DNA of 6,571 bases from assembly GCA_030066245.1 (NCBI GenBank), contig JASJBY010000303.1:1-6571 (forward strand), in the 5' to 3' direction. Positions 1-5,977 of the stretch are shown here, piece after piece. Source of the stretch: Gammaproteobacteria bacterium. Lineage in GTDB: Bacteria; Pseudomonadota; Gammaproteobacteria; JAABTG01. A program made the position numbers and the translations under genes. The number at the start of each line of letters is the position of its first letter. The first letter of the stretch is position 1. The notes under the pieces are model-generated. The model worked only from the letters and a program-made list of their open reading frames with translations, had not been told where the DNA came from and searched no databases.

Positions 1-22
1 CGGCGGCAATCAGCGTGCGCAT
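1..22 (-). CDS. Possible start of a leftward gene, truncated by the window edge
   Basis: Reading leftward, an ATG at 22-20 opens a frame that begins MRTLIAA before the window ends. A GGAG sequence lies about 13 bases upstream on the same strand, slightly far for a ribosome binding site. A basic residue followed by small hydrophobic residues would fit the start of a signal peptide or membrane anchor, but seven codons are too few to assign a family. The arrangement would make this gene divergent from the HDOD gene, with about 150 bases of shared control region. It could equally be a chance ATG. Confidence 0.3.
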
Positions 23-46
23 GGTACAGCAAAAACTCCGTGCCAC

Positions 47-73
47 TAAACCAATCCGGGCGCGGGACGATAA
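47..73 (+). promoter_or_regulatory. Candidate sigma-28 (FliA) flagellar-class promoter
   Basis: The sequence shows TAAA at 47-50, a 15-base spacer, and GACGATAA at 66-73. The known enterobacterial FliA consensus is TAAA-N15-GCCGATAA, so the -35 core and the spacing match exactly and the -10 matches at 7 of 8 bases. Transcription would start near base 80, leaving a leader of about 93 bases before the HDOD gene at 173. HDOD and GGDEF genes are plausible members of a late-flagellar regulon. I found no better sigma-70 promoter in this gap. The assignment is inferred from sequence match only. Confidence 0.5.
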
Positions 74-95
74 AGCCCTAGACACTGCGACGCGT

Positions 96-126
96 CGCGG
101 ACCCGGTAAATCGGCCCCGGTCCGCG
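96..126 (+). promoter_or_regulatory. Leader hairpin upstream of the HDOD gene
   Basis: CGCGGACC at 96-103 is perfectly complementary to GGTCCGCG at 119-126. Inside it, a single mismatch (104/118) is followed by two further pairs (105-106 with 116-117), leaving a 9-base loop at 107-115. With the proposed start near base 80, the whole hairpin lies in the untranslated leader. A 12-bp perfect palindrome, GCGACGCGTCGC at 87-98, overlaps its left arm and could be an operator or a competing fold. There is no U-tract, so it is not a standard terminator. I recognise no riboswitch class. Confidence 0.4.
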
Positions 127-172
127 TTCCGAAGTCCGGACACCGACAACACACAGAACGAGCTCTCGCAAA

Positions 173-1066
173 ATGCAAGTCACCGATCACGTCAGCGAAA
201 TCCGCACCCGCGTGCGCAGCCTGACCGATTTGCCCCCCATTCCGGCGGTGGCGCAGAAACTGCTGGTGCTCCTCACCAACGACAACGTGGAACTCGATGA
301 GGTTGCCCGTACCATCGAAATGGACCCCGGCCTCTCGGCAAGAATCATCGGTCTTGCCGGTTCGGCCTACTTCGGCAGCCCGCAGCCCATCTACTCCGTA
401 AAAGAGGCCATCCTCAAGGTGCTCGGCCTCAACATGGTGAAGAGCCTTGCCATAAGCGTCGCCATCAGCGGCGGCTTCAAGGTAGACAAGTGCAGGGAGT
501 TCGACATTCAGGGCTATTGGGGAGGTGCCATGCTCACGGCCGAGCTGGCCCAACGACTGGCGGGAGCGGTGTCCGCACGAGCCGACGGCGAGACGGCCCC
601 ACCCGATCTCCACATCGCGTATCTGGGCGGCCTGCTGCACAACCTCGGCCTGCTCGTCTTGACTCACCTGTACCCGGCCGAAATGGCGAAAACCTATGCG
701 TCGGTTGACCGCGCGCAACCCGGCAGCCTGCTGGTCGTGGAACGGGAAGTGCTGGGCGTAGACCACCATGAGACCGGTACCTGGCTGGCCCAACGCTGGC
801 ACCTGCCGCAGGAGGTCATCGCGGTCATGTCCCACCACCACGAGCCGGACTATCGCGGCGAAGCCTGGCCGATTTGCCTGCTGGTCGGCATGTGTGCCCG
901 CATGGTGCAACGCCAGCAGGCCTTTGACGAAGAAATGCTGCTGGAGATTGACTCGGCGGATACGCTGGGCATACCCGAGAGTCGCTTAGAGCGGGCTTGG
1001 GACGCCTGCGAGCATCAGCGCGGAGAGATGACCGAGATGGCGAAGCTGTTCGCGGAGGCCGCCTAA
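173..1066 (+). CDS. HDOD-domain signalling protein
   Basis: This 297-residue cytoplasmic protein is almost entirely one HDOD domain, the non-catalytic relative of HD phosphohydrolases used as a regulatory or scaffold module in bacterial signalling. The conserved N-terminal half spans about residues 18-101: LPPIPAVAQKLL near 20, MDPGLSARII near 50-59, and the helix holding GLNMVKSLAISVAI at 85-98. The HD-like signature GLLHNLGLLVL (153-163) has HN where active HD enzymes have HD, and EREVLGVDHHETG (190-202) is typical of the family. No receiver, EAL or GGDEF domain is attached. The start has only a weak ribosome binding site (GAACGAG, 156-162), but the domain begins close behind it. The stop is three bases before the diguanylate cyclase gene, which implies co-transcription and perhaps a shared pathway. 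Family is secure; the signal and partner are unknown. Confidence 0.93.
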   Translation: MQVTDHVSEIRTRVRSLTDLPPIPAVAQKLLVLLTNDNVELDEVARTIEMDPGLSARIIGLAGSAYFGSPQPIYSVKEAILKVLGLNMVKSLAISVAISGGFKVDKCREFDIQGYWGGAMLTAELAQRLAGAVSARADGETAPPDLHIAYLGGLLHNLGLLVLTHLYPAEMAKTYASVDRAQPGSLLVVEREVLGVDHHETGTWLAQRWHLPQEVIAVMSHHHEPDYRGEAWPICLLVGMCARMVQRQQAFDEEMLLEIDSADTLGIPESRLERAWDACEHQRGEMTEMAKLFAEAA

Positions 1067-1069
1067 GCC

Positions 1070-2284
1070 ATGGACGCGGCCGCGCCTTTTGCCATCGTCG
1101 CCAATGACTTGCGCGAGCGCTTCATCAAGCTGCTGGATTCCCTGTCTACGGTTCGTGCGCTCACATCCCTGGACGTACACCATCAGGACGAGGTCTCCCT
1201 GCTGGACAGCGCCTTGAAAGTGCTGGTTCAGCACCAGAACCTGGAACGCTGCTCGGCGTTCCTCCTGAAGGGCGACACCCTCGTCTGTGTTGCCGGTAAA
1301 AACTACCTGACCTCCTTCCAGGAACGGGAGCGCGATGAAGTCTCTGGCACCACGTCTCTGCCTGATGCCGCCCGCCTCGGCGAGGGCCTGATAGGACTCG
1401 CCGCCAAGACCAAAGAGCTGCAGAACTGCATGGACTGCAGCAACGACCCGCGCCTCCCGCCTGTCGGGGACGGCGCTGTCGAGATGCGGGGCTCACTCAT
1501 GTGTGCGCCCATGATGAACGGCGACGAGGTTCTGGGGGTCATCACCCTGTCCCATGACGAGCCCGATTTCTTCCAGGACTGGCATCGCTACGTGCTGGTG
1601 GTGTTCTGCAATATTTTGGGGCACATGCTGGCCAACAGCCGTACCATGCGCCACCTGGAAGAGATGGTAGAGCAGCGTACCCGCCAGCTGGGCAACGCGT
1701 TGGCCGAAGCCGAGCGACTCAAGCGCCAGTTCGAGGAGCTCTCGGTCACCGATGAGCTGACGAGGCTGCACAACCGTCGGTTTTTCTACAGCCAGGCGGA
1801 GGCGGCATTGTCCAACTGCATACGCCATCAGCAGCCATACTGCGTAATGCTGCTGGACATCGACTTCTTCAAGAAAATCAACGATACCTATGGCCACGCA
1901 GCGGGCGATATGACCCTGGTGGGTCTCGCCAAGGCCCTGCAGCAACGACTTCGAGGGGGCGATCTGCTGGCTCGCTATGGCGGCGAGGAATTCGTCCTGG
2001 CGCTGCCCATGACGCCGTTGGAAGGCGCGATGACGGTGGCCGCGCGCATACGTGAGCACGTCAACAAGCTCGAATGGAAGACCGACGCACAGACCTTCCG
2101 CATCACGGTGAGCATCGGTATCGCCGAAGCCGATGCCCATGAGCGCAGTCGCAGCGCGCAAGTCCTGGAGGATCTGCTAAAACAGGCAGACGAAGCCCTG
2201 TACTACTCGAAAGAGAACGGTCGCGACCAAGCCAACGTCTACTCCCACCTGCCACGGAGTCAGCAGACAGCCACCGGCGACTGA
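1070..2284 (+). CDS. GAF-GGDEF diguanylate cyclase
   Basis: The 404-residue protein should make cyclic-di-GMP from two GTP. A short helical N-terminus leads to a GAF-type sensor at about 40-188, then a signalling helix at about 193-226 (LEEMVEQRTRQL and onward), then a GGDEF domain from 227 to about 392. Active-site features are intact: the TDELTRLHNRRFF entry motif, D263 and D265 in DIDFFKKIND, and GGEEF at 304-308. R295-G-G-D298 lies five residues before GGEEF and fits the RxxD inhibitory site for product feedback. The GAF domain carries C120, C123 and C145, possible redox or ligand residues. There are no membrane segments, so it acts in the cytoplasm. GGAGG at 1054-1058, inside the end of the HDOD gene, lies 11 bases before the ATG, which supports translational coupling. 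The ligand sensed by GAF cannot be read from the sequence. Confidence 0.95.
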   Translation: MDAAAPFAIVANDLRERFIKLLDSLSTVRALTSLDVHHQDEVSLLDSALKVLVQHQNLERCSAFLLKGDTLVCVAGKNYLTSFQERERDEVSGTTSLPDAARLGEGLIGLAAKTKELQNCMDCSNDPRLPPVGDGAVEMRGSLMCAPMMNGDEVLGVITLSHDEPDFFQDWHRYVLVVFCNILGHMLANSRTMRHLEEMVEQRTRQLGNALAEAERLKRQFEELSVTDELTRLHNRRFFYSQAEAALSNCIRHQQPYCVMLLDIDFFKKINDTYGHAAGDMTLVGLAKALQQRLRGGDLLARYGGEEFVLALPMTPLEGAMTVAARIREHVNKLEWKTDAQTFRITVSIGIAEADAHERSRSAQVLEDLLKQADEALYYSKENGRDQANVYSHLPRSQQTATGD

Positions 2285-2292
2285 CTTATACT
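2264..2292 (+). promoter_or_regulatory. Candidate sigma-70 promoter for the DUF255 gene
   Basis: CAGACA (2264-2269, 4 of 6 matches to TTGACA) is followed by a 17-base spacer and TATACT (2287-2292, 5 of 6 matches to TATAAT). Transcription would begin near 2299, about 27 bases before the start codon of the DUF255 gene. The -35 lies inside the end of the diguanylate cyclase gene. The -10 sits in the left arm of the hairpin at 2285-2315, so the palindrome could act as an operator. Read-through from the upstream operon is an alternative. Confidence 0.35.
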
Positions 2293-2315
2293 TGACGAGT
2301 TTCGTCAGGTATAGG
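2285..2315 (+). promoter_or_regulatory. 14-bp hairpin spanning the gap and touching the ribosome binding site
   Basis: Bases 2285-2298 pair with 2302-2315 around a three-base loop (GTT). Twelve pairs are Watson-Crick and two are G-U wobbles (2292/2308 and 2286/2314). It begins directly after the stop codon of the diguanylate cyclase gene. Its right arm ends inside the sequence GGGAG (2314-2318), the ribosome binding site for the ATG at 2326. No T-tract follows, so it is not a classical terminator. It may be a partial terminator or processing site, a translation-control hairpin, or at the DNA level an operator overlapping the TATACT box. Confidence 0.5.
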
Positions 2316-2325
2316 GAGCCGGACC

Positions 2326-4419
2326 ATGTCCCCCTTCCAGATCAGTAACGCCCTCGCGGGTGAAACCAGCCCTTATCTGCTGCAGCACGCCCATAACCCC
2401 GTGCACTGGCAGCCCTGGTGCACCGAGGCGCTGGAGGCGGCCCGCACCCAAGACAAGCCAATTCTGCTCTCCATTGGGTACTCCGCGTGCCACTGGTGCC
2501 ATGTGATGGCCCACGAGTCCTTCGAAGACGAGGATACGGCGCGGCTGATGAATGAGCATTTCATCAACGTCAAGGTCGACCGGGAAGAGCGACCGGATTT
2601 GGACAAGATCTACCAACTCGCCCACCAACTGCTCGTCGAGCGGCCGGGGGGATGGCCCCTGACCATGTTCCTGACGCCCGACGATCAGACGCCATTCTTC
2701 GGGGGTACGTATTTCCCGAAGGCCCCGCGCTTTGGACTTCCCGGTTTCCGGGACCTGCTTCCGCGCGTGGCAGCTTATCACCGGGAGCACCAGGACGATA
2801 TTCGCCAGCAGAACGCATCCCTGAACCGTGCCCTCGCAGAGTTGGACGACTCCGGGTCGAACCAGAGAGTCGTCATGAGCCCGATGCCCCTGGAACTTGC
2901 ACGCCAGCAGCTCCAACAGGGCTTCGACCACAGCCACGGGGGCTTCGGGCAAGCACCCAAGTTTCCCCACCCCACCAGCATGGAGCGCCTCCTGCGCCAT
3001 TACAGCGCCAAAGCTCCGAGCGGAGAACCCGACCAGGCGGCCCTGGATATGGCGACCTTCACGCTCCGGAAGATGGCCCTCGGGGGACTGTACGACCAAC
3101 TCGGCGGCGGCTTCTGTCGGTATTCCGTGGACGAGCAATGGATGATCCCCCACTTCGAGAAGATGCTCTACGACAACGGCCAGCTGCTGCCTCTTTACTC
3201 CGAGGCCTGGCAGTTGACGGGCGAGGCCCTGTTCAAACGGGTTGCGGCCGAGACCGCCGCATGGGCGATGCGGGAAATGCAGGCCCCGGAAGGTGGCTAC
3301 TACTCCACTCTCGACGCCGATTCAGAGGGGCAGGAAGGCAAGTTCTACGTCTGGAGCCGCGAGCAGGTCAAGGCGGTGTTGAGCGAAGACGAGTACGCCG
3401 TGTTTAGCCGGCGCTACGGCATGGAACGGGAGCCGAACTTCGAAGGAAAATGGCACCTGCACGTCGTCGCAGACGCAGCATCACTGGCCACGGACCTGGA
3501 ACTTACTCATGAGCGCGTCGGAGAACTCATCGCCTCGAGCCTGGGAAAGCTGTTAAACGATCGCGAGCGGCGGGTCCGTCCCGGTAGGGACGAGAAAATA
3601 CTAACCGCCTGGAACGGCCTGATGATCAAGGGCATGGCGACTGCGGGTCGGGTGTTCAAACAACCTGCATGGCTGGACTCGGCAAGCCGCGCGCTGGACT
3701 TTGTCCAGTCGGCCCTATGGAAGAACGGACGCCTGCTCGCGACCTGCAAGGATGGTAGGGCCCATCTGGCCGCCTACCTGGACGACTATGCCTTTCTCCT
3801 CGACGGCATCCTGGCCCTGATTCAGGCACGTTGGCGACAGGAAGACCTTCGCTTGGCCATAAATCTGGCGGATGTGCTGCTCGACCGCTTCGAGGATCCG
3901 GAGAATGGCGGCTTCTACTTCACCGCGCGAGACCACGAGCGGCTCATACACCGCCCCAAGCCCCTCGCAGACGAAGCCGTGCCTGCAGGCAACGGGGTTG
4001 CCGCCCACGCCCTGGGGCGCCTCGGGCACTTGCTGGGGGAAAGCCGGTACCTAGAAGCAGCGGAACGCACCCTGAAAGTCGCCTGGCCAGCCATCGAGCG
4101 CCTGCCCTCGGCTCACAACGCTCTGCTGCTCGCCTTGGAGGAGCACCTCTTCCCACCCCAGACAATCGTCCTGCGCGGGCAGCCAGCGGTCCTGGCGGAG
4201 TGGCATACGCGCTGCACCGGCGACTATGCGCCCCGACGGCTGACTTTGGCCATCCCGGCGGCCGCTGAGGATCTTCCAGGCGTGCTCGGCGAGTGCCGGC
4301 CAGCGCAAGACATCGTCGCGTACGTGTGCGAGGGCTTTCAGTGTGGGCGGCCGATCACCGAGCTTCGGACGCTGGCAGCGGAGCTTGCAAATCCGGGGGG
4401 GCCGGGCGGCTCACCGTAA
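2326..4419 (+). CDS. DUF255 (YyaL/SSP411-type) thioredoxin-fold protein with AGE-like barrel
   Basis: At 697 residues this is a full-length member of the family of bacterial YyaL and animal SPATA20. The N-terminal thioredoxin-like domain (about 5-165) shows LAGETSPYLLQHAHNPVHW, then GYSACHWC with the CxxC pair C55/C58, KVDREERPDLDKIY (83-96), and GGWPLTMFLTPD followed by FFGGTYFP. The rest resembles an alpha/alpha-barrel sugar-epimerase (AGE-like) fold, with GGFGQAPKFPHP (205-216), HFEKMLYDN (276-284), LDADSEGQEGKFYVW (329-343) and DEKILTAWNGLMIKG (422-436). A family-typical tail has AYVCEGFQC with C668 and C673. There is no signal peptide, so it is cytoplasmic. The family's biochemical role is not settled: the CxxC suggests redox chemistry and the barrel suggests a carbohydrate-like ligand, both inferred. 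GGGAG at 2314-2318, seven bases before the ATG, supports this start. It may be partly co-transcribed with the cyclase gene 41 bases upstream. Confidence 0.95.
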   Translation: MSPFQISNALAGETSPYLLQHAHNPVHWQPWCTEALEAARTQDKPILLSIGYSACHWCHVMAHESFEDEDTARLMNEHFINVKVDREERPDLDKIYQLAHQLLVERPGGWPLTMFLTPDDQTPFFGGTYFPKAPRFGLPGFRDLLPRVAAYHREHQDDIRQQNASLNRALAELDDSGSNQRVVMSPMPLELARQQLQQGFDHSHGGFGQAPKFPHPTSMERLLRHYSAKAPSGEPDQAALDMATFTLRKMALGGLYDQLGGGFCRYSVDEQWMIPHFEKMLYDNGQLLPLYSEAWQLTGEALFKRVAAETAAWAMREMQAPEGGYYSTLDADSEGQEGKFYVWSREQVKAVLSEDEYAVFSRRYGMEREPNFEGKWHLHVVADAASLATDLELTHERVGELIASSLGKLLNDRERRVRPGRDEKILTAWNGLMIKGMATAGRVFKQPAWLDSASRALDFVQSALWKNGRLLATCKDGRAHLAAYLDDYAFLLDGILALIQARWRQEDLRLAINLADVLLDRFEDPENGGFYFTARDHERLIHRPKPLADEAVPAGNGVAAHALGRLGHLLGESRYLEAAERTLKVAWPAIERLPSAHNALLLALEEHLFPPQTIVLRGQPAVLAEWHTRCTGDYAPRRLTLAIPAAAEDLPGVLGECRPAQDIVAYVCEGFQCGRPITELRTLAAELANPGGPGGSP

Positions 4420-4428
4420 AGATGCTGC

Positions 4429-4851
4429 TCACCGGGAAGGCTGCAGCAGGACCTTCACCGGATCCGGGTAGCGGCCTGTCAGCACGGGGTAGGCGCTGCC
4501 GCTCATGAGCAGGGTCCGCTCATCGCGGAGAACCAGCGCGGCCAGCAGGTAGCGCCGAGTCGAGTCTATTTTCCGCCTGTCATAGCGGAGCTCGAAGGAC
4601 ACGGGGACTCGACCGGGCGACTCGATGATCTGCTCAGCAATGAGCCGCGGCGGCTCACCAGGCCCCGCCAACTCTCGCAGCTGAACGACCAGATCCGCAC
4701 CCTCCGGCAAACGGGCAGAGCGCAGGTAGTTGACCGTGCCCCGAACCACGCCCTCGTACTCCGTTATTCCCGACGAACCCGCGCAGCCCCACAACAGGGC
4801 CATCACGCACAGCCAGAGGCAGAGCGACTCCGCCCTTAAGATGGGCCGCAT
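4429..4851 (-). CDS. YbaY/YscW-family lipoprotein
   Basis: From the ATG at 4851 this is a 140-residue protein with a basic N-terminus (MRPILR), a hydrophobic stretch and a lipobox-like LLWGC at 19-23. This predicts export, lipid attachment at C23 and a mature part of about 118 residues; W at -2 of the lipobox is unusual. The mature part matches the YbaY/YscW pattern of a small beta-rich domain: GTVNYLRSARLPEGADLVVQL, then PVSFELRYDRRKID, and a closing SGSAYPVLTG followed by VKVLLQP. YscW is a pilotin for a type III secretion ring, but nothing nearby suggests secretion, and most YbaY-like proteins have no assigned role. An in-frame GTG at 4887 would add 12 residues; I prefer the ATG because it gives a normal signal peptide, though neither start has a well-spaced ribosome binding site. 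The gene converges on the DUF255 gene with 9 bases between the stops. Confidence 0.85.
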   Translation of the reverse strand: MRPILRAESLCLWLCVMALLWGCAGSSGITEYEGVVRGTVNYLRSARLPEGADLVVQLRELAGPGEPPRLIAEQIIESPGRVPVSFELRYDRRKIDSTRRYLLAALVLRDERTLLMSGSAYPVLTGRYPDPVKVLLQPSR

Positions 4852-4860
4852 CGCCCACGC

Positions 4861-4913
4861 CCGCCGAGCGGCGGTTTCCGCTGCCACGCCGGCGGCAACC
4901 GCCGGCCTCCTCC
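4861..4913 (-). promoter_or_regulatory. Structured leader of the lipoprotein gene: strong SD and two GC-rich hairpins
   Basis: On the lipoprotein (minus) strand, GGAGGAGG (4913-4906) is followed at once by a perfect 8-bp hairpin with a three-base loop (4888-4906), then the alternative GTG start (4887), then a 5-bp hairpin with a four-base loop (4861-4874). That second hairpin ends nine bases before the ATG at 4851. The arms of the two hairpins share GGCGG/CCGCC sequence, so they can also pair with each other. The strong SD-like run is 18 bases from the GTG and over 50 from the ATG, too far for either unless structure shortens the distance. There is no U-tract. Confidence 0.4.
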
Positions 4914-4984
4914 GTTCACATCCGCGGCCCGCCCCGGCCCGGAGTCACCATCCACGCGCATACCTCCCCGCAACGCTCCCCGCC

Positions 4985-5010
4985 TCACGAGTCACGAGTC
5001 ACGATTCACC
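4985..5010. repeat. Degenerate 7-bp tandem repeat
   Basis: The units are TCACGAG (4985-4991), TCACGAG (4992-4998), TCACGAT (4999-5005) and a partial TCACC (5006-5010). The run lies 29 bases past the kinase stop codon, between the two leftward genes. It contains no start codon and is not in a gene. Short heptamer repeats of this kind can arise by replication slippage and vary in copy number between strains; I cannot tell whether this one is functional. Confidence 0.6.
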
Positions 5011-5038
5011 ACCCAACATGCCTCCGCATACCCCCAGG

Positions 5039-5977
5039 CTAAAGCGTCAGGTCGTAGCCAAAGCTTTCCTTGAAACGCGACTGGAACTCGGCTCTGTCAA
5101 AGCGGTGGTTCTGCGTGCCATGGTGTTCCATCTTGATAGCGCCGGCGACGGCCGCCACCCGGCCGATGGTTGGCCAGTCCATGTCACTCGCCAGCCCGAA
5201 CAGAAGGCCCGCCCGGTACGCATCCCCACAGCCGGTGGGATCGTTCAGCTCAGCGGCCTGGGCAACAGGGATCTGCAGCACCTCGCCGTCGCGATAGATG
5301 ACCGAGCCTTCTGCGCCCCGGGTGACAATCAGGGCATCGACACGTGCGGCCACGTCCTCCTCCGAATAACCGGTCGCTTTGCGCATCATCTGCCACTCGT
5401 AGTCGTTCAACGTGAGCCATGACGCCTGTGCGATGAAGCGCCTCAACTCCGCCCCGTTGAACATGGGCATGCCCTGACCGGGATCGAAGATGAAGGGAAT
5501 GCCGGCCTCTTCGAACTGCGCTGCATGCTGGAGCATGCCCTCCCGCCCGTCCGGAGACACCATGCCGATGCTGGCACCCTGTGCCTGCGTCACACTGTTG
5601 CGGTGAGCATGGTTCATGGCTCCGGGGTGGAATGCGGTGATCTGATTGTCGTCCATGTCGGTGGTGATGAAGGCCTGCGCGGTAAAGGTGCCATCGACCG
5701 TCTTGACGTGTTCCCGGGTTATGCCCTGGGTGTCCATCCACGCCGCGTAGGGGCCGAAATCAGTGCCCACGGTCCCCATGGGCAAGGGTTCACCGCCGAG
5801 CAATTTCAACGTGTAGGCGATATTGCCGGCGCAGCCGCCGAACTCGCGGCGCATATCGGGCACCAGGAAAGAGACGTTAAGGATGTGCACCTTGTCGGGC
5901 AGGATGTGGTTTTTGAACTGGTCGTGGAAGACCATGATGTTGTCGTAGGCGAAAGAGCCGCAGATCAGCGCCGACAT
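5039..5977 (-). CDS. PfkB-family nucleoside (adenosine-type) kinase
   Basis: The 312-residue protein is a full-length ribokinase/PfkB-fold kinase. The first signature region holds EFGGCAGNIAYTLKLLGG (45-62), where the GG and N52 help shape the sugar site. NDYE at 191-194 fits the family NxxE motif for Mg-ATP. VTRGAEGS (218-225) is the typical strand and turn near the nucleotide. DPTGCGDAYRAG (246-257) is the C-terminal signature, with D252 as the expected catalytic base; the anion hole reads GCGD rather than the common GAGD. The N-terminus (LICGSFAYDNIM) and MRREFGGCAGN closely recall, from memory, the nucleoside kinase of Burkholderia thailandensis, so phosphorylation of adenosine or related purine nucleosides in salvage is the likeliest role. 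A sugar kinase remains possible. GGGGGGAC just upstream of the ATG (5982-5988) supports the start. It is cytoplasmic and lies 187 bases upstream of the lipoprotein gene. Confidence 0.93.
   Translation of the reverse strand: MSALICGSFAYDNIMVFHDQFKNHILPDKVHILNVSFLVPDMRREFGGCAGNIAYTLKLLGGEPLPMGTVGTDFGPYAAWMDTQGITREHVKTVDGTFTAQAFITTDMDDNQITAFHPGAMNHAHRNSVTQAQGASIGMVSPDGREGMLQHAAQFEEAGIPFIFDPGQGMPMFNGAELRRFIAQASWLTLNDYEWQMMRKATGYSEEDVAARVDALIVTRGAEGSVIYRDGEVLQIPVAQAAELNDPTGCGDAYRAGLLFGLASDMDWPTIGRVAAVAGAIKMEHHGTQNHRFDRAEFQSRFKESFGYDLTL

Noticed and set aside
1493..2161. 222-codon minus-strand frame opposite the diguanylate cyclase gene
   Set aside because: It mirrors the GGDEF coding sequence, shows no family motif and has no independent promoter or ribosome binding site.
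2292..2297. TTGACG as a -35 box for the DUF255 gene
   Set aside because: At 17 bases' spacing the -10 position reads GGAGCC; TATACT with CAGACA is the better pair.
2305..3153. Long open frame on the minus strand (282 codons) opposite the DUF255 gene
   Set aside because: It lies wholly antisense to a well-recognised family gene, has no recognisable domain and is explained by GC-rich codon use.
4836..4961. 41-codon minus-strand frame upstream of and overlapping the lipoprotein start
   Set aside because: Its product is rich in Gly, Arg and Pro, as chance GC-rich translation would be, and the GGGGAGG before its ATG is only one base away. Kept only as part of the leader observation.
4730..5422. 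230-codon plus-strand frame across the lipoprotein and kinase genes
   Set aside because: It crosses two real genes on the other strand and an intergenic gap with a tandem repeat, and its product has no coherent domain.
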